Below, piece by piece: positions 8,670 to 16,700 of a DNA stretch of 51,045 nucleotides; position 1 is the first letter of the stretch; every line of letters begins with the position of its first letter. The notes under the pieces were generated by a model. The model made no database searches. It saw only the letters and a program-made list of their open reading frames with translations, and had not been told where the DNA came from. The DNA is from a virus: the IMG/VR virus record IMGVR_UViG_3300023174_000234, positions 1 to 51,045 of that record; one strand, given 5' to 3'. Position numbers and translations under genes: made by a program.

Positions 8670-9410
8670 CTATCCTATGAACATCGTTGCGGGCATACGA
8701 TACGTACGATCCATCTCGGCTTCTAACTCAGCTACTTCTTTCGTGGCGTCGCTGTAGATCTGCTGACCGTTGAACTGAACACCACCGGGTAGATTCATAC
8801 CAGTGAACTTAGTTAGATTCGATCCCCACTGTCTCTTGATCAGCGCAGATGCGTATCTCTGTAACCAGCGATCGCTCCACACTCGAGTATAAGTCTCAGG
8901 ATCTACGACGTTATAAGCTTCAGCGATAATAAACTCGCCGGGAGCTACTTTACCCCAGTCCATGTCGATGTATAGTCTATTCGTTAGACGAGAATATCTA
9001 AGTGGTTGCTTACCAACCAAGATCAACTCGAGTAACTGAATGTGTTGCATGGCCATGTAATATGGCACCATCGACTGAGAAGTCAACGTATAAAGATCGT
9101 TTAAAGCGATCTGATAACGAATGTTAAAGAGGTTGTTCGTGTTGACCGAGCCACCAACGTCGAAGAGATTCATGATACCTAAGACATTGTCAGGCACAGG
9201 AAGATACTTATTTGTTATATCGGTGCTGGTTACTTGATACTTGAAGAAAGTCTTCTCGGAGCCATCAAAGTGAAAGTCCCAGTAGTAAGACAGTGCTTCG
9301 TCTACGCGATCGTCTACTTGATCGTCGTCTACGTTGATCTCTATTACAGGAGCTCCTAGCTTTCTAAGACAAAAGCTCTTGAAGTCTGCTCTACTTGCTG
9401 GGACTGCCAT
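8670..9410 (-). CDS. 13: Neck protein gp13
   Basis: Its 246 residues begin MAVPASRADFKSFCLRKLG and continue with a DDDQVDDRVDEALSYYWDFH block, both typical of the gp13 family (T4 309 aa). gp13 and gp14 form the neck that closes the portal after packaging. The C-terminus is shorter than in T4. Four nucleotides separate it from gene 14, so the two are almost certainly co-translated. Confidence 0.94.
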   Translation of the reverse strand: MAVPASRADFKSFCLRKLGAPVIEINVDDDQVDDRVDEALSYYWDFHFDGSEKTFFKYQVTSTDITNKYLPVPDNVLGIMNLFDVGGSVNTNNLFNIRYQIALNDLYTLTSQSMVPYYMAMQHIQLLELILVGKQPLRYSRLTNRLYIDMDWGKVAPGEFIIAEAYNVVDPETYTRVWSDRWLQRYASALIKRQWGSNLTKFTGMNLPGGVQFNGQQIYSDATKEVAELEAEMDRTYRMPATMFIG

Positions 9411-9411
9411 C

Positions 9412-9984
9412 TTACTTTTTCTTTCTTAAGACTAATGACATTCTGCCAATTTTTCTCTCAGCTGGATCTGTAGATTTCTTATTAGCATACATCTTGCTTT
9501 TTTTGTTCAATGGCACTTCTGTACCGTCCGGATGCTTTCCGACGACTTCCAAGTGTGGATCATCATGAAAATGACTCCACATCTTCTGCGCACCTTCAGA
9601 GTGTCCAGTACCTACGAACTCGACGTCGTGATGCTTTACTAAGTGAGAGTATACGTGACCCATTCTCACCGGAGAACCTTCTCTGCCATGAGCACTCAGA
9701 TACTTCATCTGCGTCTTACCTTCAGGAGTCTTAGAAGTCTCTACTGCGTGTACGACGTGATGAATCTTTCTATCTTTCGGACTCCAAGTAAAGTGAGTGA
9801 CTCCACCGCTACCGTTATCTGAAGAGTGTATCTCTAAGCCGCCGACTTCGCCTACTTTCTTAGCGTTAGACTTGAAGTCTGTAGGCTTGTTATACTTAGT
9901 ATCGCTAGTCACAGAAGTCTCTCGCGAGTCCTTACCTATTCCATTATCCCATGCTTCTCTGACGAATTCTCTAAATGATAACAT
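9412..9984 (-). CDS. Unknown, possible internal virion protein beginning MLSFREFVREA
   Basis: I do not recognise a defined family for this 190-residue, His- and Lys-rich protein (last residues RKKK). Its first residues resemble the short hydrophobic-acidic leader (LSFxxFxxEA) on many internal head proteins of T4-like phages, which may direct packaging into the prohead. A block near residues 105-145 (HVYSHLVKHHDVEF, GTGHSEGAQKMW) recalls GNAT-like phage proteins that carry a ShSxGAxKxW pattern, but this is only a weak impression. It lies between the endolysin and gene 13 with a clear AGGAG ribosome binding site. Confidence is for the gene, not the role. Confidence 0.7.
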   Translation of the reverse strand: MLSFREFVREAWDNGIGKDSRETSVTSDTKYNKPTDFKSNAKKVGEVGGLEIHSSDNGSGGVTHFTWSPKDRKIHHVVHAVETSKTPEGKTQMKYLSAHGREGSPVRMGHVYSHLVKHHDVEFVGTGHSEGAQKMWSHFHDDPHLEVVGKHPDGTEVPLNKKSKMYANKKSTDPAERKIGRMSLVLRKKK

Positions 9985-10004
9985 CGGCTACTCCTGTTTT
10001 GATA

Positions 10005-10012
10005 TATTTATC
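10005..10012 (-). promoter_or_regulatory. Possible late promoter, GATAAATA
   Basis: The minus-strand box differs from TATAAATA at the first base and lies 21 nt before the ATG at 9984. It sits inside an inverted repeat (TTTGATA and TATCAAA) and overlaps the endolysin stop codon. Confidence 0.5.
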
Positions 10013-10622
10013 AAATCAGTACAGACTTAGCAATTTCTAGCTTGTGCTTACGATCGTCGAGACCGATGGTGCCGCCGTTGACTAGCTTAGTAACACCGGT
10101 GATATCGTCTGCGTCTGCCTTGGCATTGATGTTTCTCGTCTTCCAGAACCATGCGGCCGAAGCGAGTGCACCCTCTACAGTCTCGAGATACTTCACTGTA
10201 TCTGGAAGAGATTTACCTGCGGCCGCAGCAAACTTGGTATAGTTCTCTTTACCGGTGAGCTGAATGAATCCACGACCTCGATAGTTCCATCCATCACCAG
10301 AAGCTACGTCTCCGTTGCCTAGACGATTGGCATATACTCTATTGGCAATCATCTGTGGATTACGCGCATGCGACGCTGCGCTCTCTGCGTTAAAGTACTT
10401 TGGAAATATCTTGAGCAGACCGTCAGCTGAGTAGTTTAGATTCTCTGTCATCACGCCGAAGCCGGCGGACTCGTGCATCACCTGAGCCAAGAAGTGAGCC
10501 GCCCTGAGAGGAGTGTTGATCTCGTACTTAGCGAAGACCGCGTTGATACAAGCGGCAACTTCAGCCATGAACTTGGAGTCTTTGCCGTTGATCTTCTTGA
10601 GAGCGTCGAGTGTAATGTTCAT
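10011..10622 (-). CDS. Endolysin, glycoside hydrolase family 19 (chitinase-like lysozyme)
   Basis: The 203 residues form a single GH19 domain that hydrolyses the glycan backbone of peptidoglycan. The catalytic glutamates are visible as Glu51 in QVMHESAGF and Glu60 in MTENLNYS, with the GRGFIQLTGKENY block at 116-128 and the NGGTIGLDDR end motif. There is no signal peptide, so export would depend on a holin. No holin lies beside it; the candidates are 34 kb away at 44.5 kb and 46.4-47.4 kb. It sits in a late unit with virion proteins. Confidence 0.93.
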   Translation of the reverse strand: MNITLDALKKINGKDSKFMAEVAACINAVFAKYEINTPLRAAHFLAQVMHESAGFGVMTENLNYSADGLLKIFPKYFNAESAASHARNPQMIANRVYANRLGNGDVASGDGWNYRGRGFIQLTGKENYTKFAAAAGKSLPDTVKYLETVEGALASAAWFWKTRNINAKADADDITGVTKLVNGGTIGLDDRKHKLEIAKSVLI

Positions 10623-10631
10623 TTGCTTTCC

Positions 10632-10967
10632 TTATCTAGTCACTTGTGGTGTTACGGTTATGACGCCTTCCATGATGCGAATGACTGTATTAGACGCGTC
10701 TGTTGCTTCTACGTCGTACACGTATCTACCGGACGTGACATTAGCTGTAGAAGTAGCATTCATCGATAGAGTCACGACTCCAGTGTTTGACATAGCTACG
10801 TCTAGAGTATATGAAGTATTGGAAGTATAGTACTTTCGAAACATGCTATTTGCAGTATAACCATAGAAGTTAACTACAGCATTGTTCGAGTCTGTAATGG
10901 TGGTGTTGGATATGAAAGTGGTACCTTGATCTAAGACAAGGTTTATCTTTTTCTTTTGAATTGACAT
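10632..10967 (-). CDS. Small beta-rich virion protein (BppU/Ig-like), probable baseplate or fibre accessory
   Basis: This 111-residue protein shows the pattern of small phage virion proteins with an N-terminal fold like BppU. It starts with LVLDQGTTF, has a short YTANSMFRK segment, then alternating strands, and ends SGRYVYDVEA ... IRIMEGVITVTPQVTR. Such proteins decorate tails or baseplates, but the exact partner is unknown. A perfect late promoter lies 32 nt before its start, so it leads a late unit together with the endolysin. Confidence 0.65.
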   Translation of the reverse strand: MSIQKKKINLVLDQGTTFISNTTITDSNNAVVNFYGYTANSMFRKYYTSNTSYTLDVAMSNTGVVTLSMNATSTANVTSGRYVYDVEATDASNTVIRIMEGVITVTPQVTR

Positions 10968-10998
10968 CTTCGACCACTCATAGTTCTACGGTTATTCT

Positions 10999-11006
10999 TA
11001 TTTATA
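10999..11006 (-). promoter_or_regulatory. T4-type late promoter, TATAAATA
   Basis: A perfect minus-strand box in the context CTTATAAATAAG lies between the PAAR gene and the 111-residue virion gene, 32 nt before the latter's ATG. It should drive that gene and the endolysin downstream. Confidence 0.72.
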
Positions 11007-11008
11007 AG

Positions 11009-11296
11009 TTAACCACAGAATACGTCGGGAGATCCATCAGCAGCGTTCGTATTGTTGTGAGTAGTGCTACCTACAGTGTCAGTCTGTGCATCATCACCGA
11101 CTACTATGATGAGCTTATTCTCGACGTACACATTACCAGATAATCCACCGATGAAAGTACCTTTATTACCACCATGACTATCTTTGTCACCGACTACAGC
11201 TGCAAGAATACCATTGACATAGACTGAAGACTGATTCGTGACGTTAGTCTTCGCGCCACAGTTACGTGAATCATTATCTCTATGAACTGCTGGCAT
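11009..11296 (-). CDS. PAAR-like tail spike tip protein (gp5.4-like)
   Basis: The 95-residue protein begins MPAVHRDNDS and has the glycine- and asparagine-rich, repeated VYVNG / VYVENK hairpins of PAAR-repeat proteins, with scattered His and Cys (Cys13, His41, Cys94) that could bind the tip metal. PAAR proteins cap the central spike of contractile injection systems; T4 gp5.4 is the equivalent. It is far from the hub genes at 31-37 kb, but late transcription would coordinate them. Its start overlaps the stop of the Coq4-like gene. Confidence 0.8.
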   Translation of the reverse strand: MPAVHRDNDSRNCGAKTNVTNQSSVYVNGILAAVVGDKDSHGGNKGTFIGGLSGNVYVENKLIIVVGDDAQTDTVGSTTHNNTNAADGSPDVFCG

Positions 11297-12075
11297 TATG
11301 GATACAGCTTCTTATAGTATTGATTATCTACTATATTGTACTTATTCTTGATGTAGTCTACGTCGTCTTCAATGTGATTCTTCCAGTCGACTATAAATAA
11401 GTTACGATTGGCTCTCTTTCCATTTCTGTAACCTTCTAAGCCTATCTTAAATGGTTTGAAGCTCAGAGTCCTAAACGTCTGAGCGATCATCATTCCAAAG
11501 AATATGAGCTTCACCGCAGGAATCTTGAAGTGATGGTATTGATAGGCGTGCACACCTAACTCGCCGTCGGTGTTTGGACCGTATCCGAGCAGCGAGTGAA
11601 AGATGTCATGCTGAGCACCTAGTTGCTGCAAGAACTTAAATGAAGTTCTCTTCGACTCTCGAGAAGCAAATAGTTGACTGATCAGACGTCTCTTGAGTTT
11701 CTCTCTGGGTATCAAGTATAAGTCCGACTTGAGCTGATGATAGTTTCTGTACTGATAGTCAGTAGACTCCATCAGTCTCTGTATGTAGTCGTAGTAAACT
11801 CCACCGAGAGTGTTCTTTGGCAGAGTCTTTAGATAGTCATGATCGAGTAGCGCTACGTCGAGCTCGCACTTCTTCTGATGTAACAGCATGTTTCCTACTG
11901 GATCTCTCAAGACCTCATTCTTAAAGGACATTCCAGTAGGCCATAGAGTGCCGGTGTATATCAATAGAGCGTGTGTAGAAGAACCCTTAGACGGCCAGAA
12001 CACGTTGTAGAAACACGCCTTAAGACCATCTATCCATGATAATGCTATACCGGCAATTCCATAGAATATACGCAT
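11296..12075 (-). CDS. Coq4-family protein (ubiquinone biosynthesis-like)
   Basis: This 259-residue protein carries the Coq4 signature HDxxHx11E exactly: His156, Asp157, His160 and Glu172, in the text HDIFHSLLGYGPNTDGELG. The C-terminal DWKNHIEDDVDYIKNKYNI fits the usual W(x)nR/KxxLxI ending of the family. Coq4 binds zinc at this motif, associates with membranes, organises the coenzyme Q complex and has been linked to C1 decarboxylation and hydroxylation of the quinone head group. Here the gene sits among late tail genes, between the PAAR tip and an unknown, with 1-nt spacing. It could be a metabolic gene or a Coq4 fold reused as a lipid- or membrane-binding virion protein. The family call is strong; the role is open. 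Confidence 0.85.
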   Translation of the reverse strand: MRIFYGIAGIALSWIDGLKACFYNVFWPSKGSSTHALLIYTGTLWPTGMSFKNEVLRDPVGNMLLHQKKCELDVALLDHDYLKTLPKNTLGGVYYDYIQRLMESTDYQYRNYHQLKSDLYLIPREKLKRRLISQLFASRESKRTSFKFLQQLGAQHDIFHSLLGYGPNTDGELGVHAYQYHHFKIPAVKLIFFGMMIAQTFRTLSFKPFKIGLEGYRNGKRANRNLFIVDWKNHIEDDVDYIKNKYNIVDNQYYKKLYP

Positions 12076-12076
12076 G

Positions 12077-12628
12077 TTATTCCCATACTTGAATGATCAG
12101 ACTATCCTTTAGCGCTGAGATGTTTAGTTCTACACCAGCTCCAACTTTAATCATGTCCATTAGTCCACGCTCGGTACCATTAAGAGTTACTTTACCGTCA
12201 GCGACGAAATAATACGTATCGACTTCTCTTATCGGTACTACATTGGTTTCACCGTCCATGAGCTTAATCACGCTTCTCTTGTAGATGATGTTTTCTTTTG
12301 GTGACAGACAGATCCAGTTAGTATCATCTTCATTTGCGCTTAGTCTGTATCGCGTGCTGCTTCTTACTTCATACATTCCCTGTCCTCTCTCGAGGATGTT
12401 AGGAAATGCTAGCTTATTGTTTTCAGACTTTACGGATCCTTTAGTCACTAAGAATATGGCTGGCTGATAGTACATCCATTCCCACTCAGGACCAGTTCCC
12501 GGATACTTAGGAACCCAATCAGGAACGAGTCCATCGAACCAAGTAGTACCTTTAGCTAAGCTAACACCATAGTAGATAGTGAACTTAGGTGTGTCTACAG
12601 TCTGAAAGTTAGCATACAAAAAAGTCAT
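12077..12628 (-). CDS. Unknown protein, possible cupin-like C-terminal barrel
   Basis: I do not recognise this 183-residue protein. The N-terminal half is rich in Trp, Pro and Tyr (VPDWVPKYPGTGPEWEWMYY). The C-terminal half from about residue 130 (DTYYFVADGKVTLNG ... VGAGVEL) reads like strands of a small cupin-type barrel, though the usual metal histidines are missing. It is tightly packed between the Coq4-like gene (1 nt) and a 118-residue unknown (2 nt), so the three are probably one operon with the tail fibre adhesin upstream. Confidence 0.5.
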   Translation of the reverse strand: MTFLYANFQTVDTPKFTIYYGVSLAKGTTWFDGLVPDWVPKYPGTGPEWEWMYYQPAIFLVTKGSVKSENNKLAFPNILERGQGMYEVRSSTRYRLSANEDDTNWICLSPKENIIYKRSVIKLMDGETNVVPIREVDTYYFVADGKVTLNGTERGLMDMIKVGAGVELNISALKDSLIIQVWE

Positions 12629-12630
12629 GA

Positions 12631-12987
12631 TTAAACACTCGCAGTATTTGATTGTTCAGCTAAGAATTCATTATTGAGTTGCAGCATCAACTCATATACA
12701 CCACCAGTGATCGAAGTGCTAGTCGTACTCGTTTCTGCAAATAAAGTAGGATCAACAGTATTTTCAGATCCAACTAGAGAAGATAGCTGATAGTTTGGAT
12801 TCTTAATATTATACCATGTGCTCTGTGGAGCATACGTATTGATATGAGCTTCTATATTATCGAGAGAAGCGGGTGCAGGTATATTCAAACTGATTTCGCT
12901 TAGAGTAGAATCAATAGGAGTATACTGCACTATCATAGTATGAGTTAATTCATTTACTTCTAAAATCTTATACGTATAAGCTTCCAT
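12631..12987 (-). CDS. Unknown small protein of the tail fibre operon
   Basis: The 118-residue product is acidic, with N-terminal strand-like text (YTYKILEVNELTHTMIVQYTP) and a helical C-terminus (YELMLQLNNEFLAEQ). It has no cysteine, signal peptide or membrane segment. It directly follows the glycine-rich adhesin gene, where small fibre-assembly chaperones often lie, and that is a possible but unproven role. Confidence 0.5.
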   Translation of the reverse strand: MEAYTYKILEVNELTHTMIVQYTPIDSTLSEISLNIPAPASLDNIEAHINTYAPQSTWYNIKNPNYQLSSLVGSENTVDPTLFAETSTTSTSITGGVYELMLQLNNEFLAEQSNTASV

Positions 12988-12996
12988 AACTTCCTC

Positions 12997-13755
12997 TTAA
13001 TTTATCTGTGGACCAGTTATGGTTCCAGTTGCAGTTATAACAACAAAGCTAGTTCCGTCGATAGCATTACCGGCTGCACCACCTGCACTCGTACTAGAAC
13101 TACCAGCAGTTCCGGAAGTGCCACCTGCGGCACCATTTGCTGCTCCAGTACCACCACGAAGACCAAATGTGCCAGCAGATGAAGTTGTGCCTGCTGTACC
13201 AGAAGTACCACTGGCTGTACTACCAGAACCACCAGCGCCTAAAGCGCCACCATTGAATCCTTGACCTCCGCCGCCACCACCGCCACCGTATCCAAGTTTA
13301 CCTGTGGCAGTTGCTATACCAGCTCCACCGCCTCCGCCACCGCCTAATATTGAACCAGAGTTTGTTAGCACAACAGCACGAGTAGTTTTTAAGGCCGTAC
13401 CACCAGCGCCACCGGCAGTTGGCGCTGAGAGGATTGCAGTAGCGTTAGCAGAACCACCAGTACCACCAGCACCGCCGGCTCCTTGTACAGTACCACTGTT
13501 TATAATTCTAATTACATCGCGTGTATTCCAACCTGGGCCCGCATCCAACGCAGCAGAAGAAGTAGAAGTAGAATAGACGTATACACCGGAATTGATAGTG
13601 ATAGTGACGTCTAACTTTTTATTTGCAACATAACCAGCTGCAGCAACCGCTTGTGCTCTAACGTTATAGTTAGCAGTATTCGCGGATACAGTCAAGTATA
13701 TTCTAGACGGAGAGCCAGAATCAATTGCTATTCCACCGGGTAGAGCAAATGCCAT
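12997..13755 (-). CDS. Glycine-rich distal tail fibre adhesin (gp38-like)
   Basis: After an N-terminal ~85 residues with beta character, this 252-residue protein contains several long glycine runs (AGGAGGTGG, LGGGGGGGAG, GYGGGGGGGG) separated by short variable Ser/Thr segments. This is the architecture of T2- and S16-type gp38 adhesins, in which glycine-rich strands form a polyglycine type II lattice and the loops between them bind the receptor. It directly follows the long fibre gene (start and stop overlap by one base), as gene 38 follows gene 37. It probably determines host range. The matching proline-rich antisense frames are shadows. Confidence 0.8.
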   Translation of the reverse strand: MAFALPGGIAIDSGSPSRIYLTVSANTANYNVRAQAVAAAGYVANKKLDVTITINSGVYVYSTSTSSAALDAGPGWNTRDVIRIINSGTVQGAGGAGGTGGSANATAILSAPTAGGAGGTALKTTRAVVLTNSGSILGGGGGGGAGIATATGKLGYGGGGGGGGQGFNGGALGAGGSGSTASGTSGTAGTTSSAGTFGLRGGTGAANGAAGGTSGTAGSSSTSAGGAAGNAIDGTSFVVITATGTITGPQIN

Positions 13756-16700
13756 TACCAGACGTCTCCACCGATAACCCAGTTGCCAGTAGATAATCTA
13801 ATTATAGTCGCCATACCGTACTGACCACCAATATTTGCGGTGGATGTGTTAGCACCTACGCCGGTTCTCTTATTAAGAGTACCACCAGCAGCCCAGAAGA
13901 TTACGTTAGCAGCACCAGTCTGCAATATAGTAGCATTAAATCCAGTTACTGCCGAAGCTGGAAGAGTAATTACTGTAGCAATAGTAGCATTAGTGCACTG
14001 ATATATCGATCCACTCTCAGTGTTAGCTACTGTAAAGCTGACGGTCTTCGCAACAGGTGCTGAGATGTAGTCCGTGATACCATTGTTATTTAGATCCAAG
14101 CTACCAGCGGTATTTCCAAGAGTCAATCCATTCAGCGATAGATTAACACCGCTATTGAGGTATAAACTGGAAGCAAATGTCGTTGGAACTGATACTGATA
14201 AGTTCGAAGTGGCAGTATTAGCAAAGATAGACCACACAGGACGAGGAGCACCCGTCGCGTCGGTAGTATAGAACACGAAGTTATCGTCGTTCTGTTGAGT
14301 AAAGTAAACACTATTTCCATTTAGTGTTCTAAACTTGATAGAAGTGGAATTATTTGCAGACAGACCGTTAGTGAAGTACGTATTGACCGCAGAGAACGTT
14401 ATATTACCGGCGATGGTAAAGTTGCCGGTGGTATTCACAGTGTTTACCGGTGAAGTGATAGTATTATTCGATACTGCAGTGATTCGACCCTTCGCGTCAA
14501 CGGTAATAGTCGGAACTGTCGTAGTGTTACCATAAGAACCAGCTACTACACCACTTGTAGCGAGCGTAGCAGTCAGAGCTGCATAAGTTCCACCGATGGT
14601 AACGTCCTGTGCAGCTGAGTTAGCAAACGTCGCAGTCGTTGAGAGTGGCGTATAACCAAGAGCAGTATTGACGTTGATGGCGCTGTTGCTTATCGAAGTC
14701 ACACGACCCTTAGCATCTACTACGATTGAAACAGCGTTGACCGAGCTTCCGTAACCACCAGCAGTAACACCACTGGTAGCAAGAGTTACACCTAGAGAGT
14801 TATACGTACCAGATATCGTAGCGTCTTGTGCCGCGGAGTTGGCAAAAGATGCCGTTGTTGATAGAGGTGTGTAACCAAGAGCAGTATTGACGTTGATAGC
14901 AGCGTTGCTTATTGAAGTCACACGACCTTTAGCATCCACAACAATTGATACGGCATTTACTGAGCTACCGTAACCACCTGCAGTAACACCGCTCTGAGCC
15001 AAGATTGCCCCAAGACTAGCGCTGGAAGTACCAGAGATGATAACGTCTTGAGCCGCGGAGTTAGCAAACACGCCGTTGAAAGTACCACCATTTGCGGTAA
15101 GTGTACCAGTTATGCTTACTGTATTTGAAAATGTTGCAGCTCCAGTGACAGCTATAGTATTAGAGAATGTGGCTGCACCAGTAACGCCGAGTGTATTAGT
15201 GAGTGTTGCGACGCCAACTACACTGAGTGTATTGGAGAATGCAGCTGTTCCTACTACTCCAAGAGTACCAGCTACGTTAGCGTTGTTAAAGTAAGCTGCT
15301 GCACCAGGTCCATTGGCATAGAGATTCTTAACGATACCTACACCACCTGCGATTCTGACAGAACCTGTAGTCGTAGAAGTTGAGTCTACAGTAGAAGTTA
15401 CACCGACACCAATTGTCGATACGTTATTGAAGTACGCAGTTCCAGCTAGAGAATTAGCGTAGATGGACTTATCTACACCTAGACCACCCAATACAATAAG
15501 TGCGCCAGTCGTCGTAGCAGTAGACTCAACAGTAGAAGATACTCTAACACCTACGGCAGTTACGTTATTGAAGTACGCGGCTGAAGTGAATAGATTTGCG
15601 TAGATGTTGTTACCAACACCCAGACCACCCTTTATCACGATCGCCGCGTTAGTAACTCCGTTAGCCTCGAGCGGGCTACTGAATACTAAGTTGCCAGATA
15701 GTGTACGTGAGTCTGTATTCTGTACGAAGTTGTTTCCAGAAACACCAGTCAAGAACAACGCGTTGTTAACCGACTGTGTAGAGATGGCTGAGTTAACGAG
15801 CTGTAGAGTTATAGAAGTTACACGGCCACGATCGTCTACCGTAACTACAGGATAAGAAGCTGAGTCACCGTAAGTACCGGCAGTACCGATGGCTTTTAGA
15901 TTAGCTCCGAGGCTATTGAACGCGCCTGAGATGATGACGTCTTGACCAGCAGAGTTAGCGTGAGCGACAGTCGTGTTGACGTACGACGTTGGAGCTAGGC
16001 CGCCTAGAGTATTTGCGTTGGAAGCAGTTCCAGTGTAGTAAGAAGAGTTTACTGATACTGAGTTAAAGTACAAAGTTCCAGTTAAGCCTAAATTACCAGA
16101 AATGTTAGCGTTAGTGAGGAACGTGTTTCCGGTTACGTATAGTGTATTCGAAAGAGATGTGTTACCAGTTACACTAAGAGTATTAGAGAATGCACCAGCA
16201 CCTGTAACAGTTAGAGTATTAGATAGAGTAGCTGCGCCAGTGACCGCGATCGTATTGGCAAACGTTACTGCTCCGGTAGCACCGAGCGTGCTAGAGAAAG
16301 TAGCTGCACCAGTTACAGCGATCGTATTAGATAGAGTCGAGGCACCGATGACGTTTAGAGTATTAGCAAACGTCACTGCACCGGTTGCTCCAAGCGTACT
16401 AGCGAAAGTAGCCGGGCCAGTGTGTGTTGAAGTATTAGAGAAAGTAGCTGCACCAGTTACAGCGATCGTATTAGATAGTGTAGCTGCTCCAGTGACCGCG
16501 AGAGTGCTAGATAATGTAGCTGCACCGGTGATGCCGACTGTATTAGAGAATGTAGCCGCACCAGTAGCTGAAATCGTATTGGATAGAGTAGTCGCACCAG
16601 TAACTGCGAGAGTGGATCCTAGAGTAGCAGCACCAGTAAGATTCAACGTGCTTCCAAGCGTAGCTGCACCACCAACTCCAAGAGTACCAGCGACGTTGGA

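Noticed and set aside
13019-13576. Proline-rich plus-strand frames opposite the adhesin
   Set aside because: They are the complement of glycine codons in the gp38-like gene, with no independent start signal.
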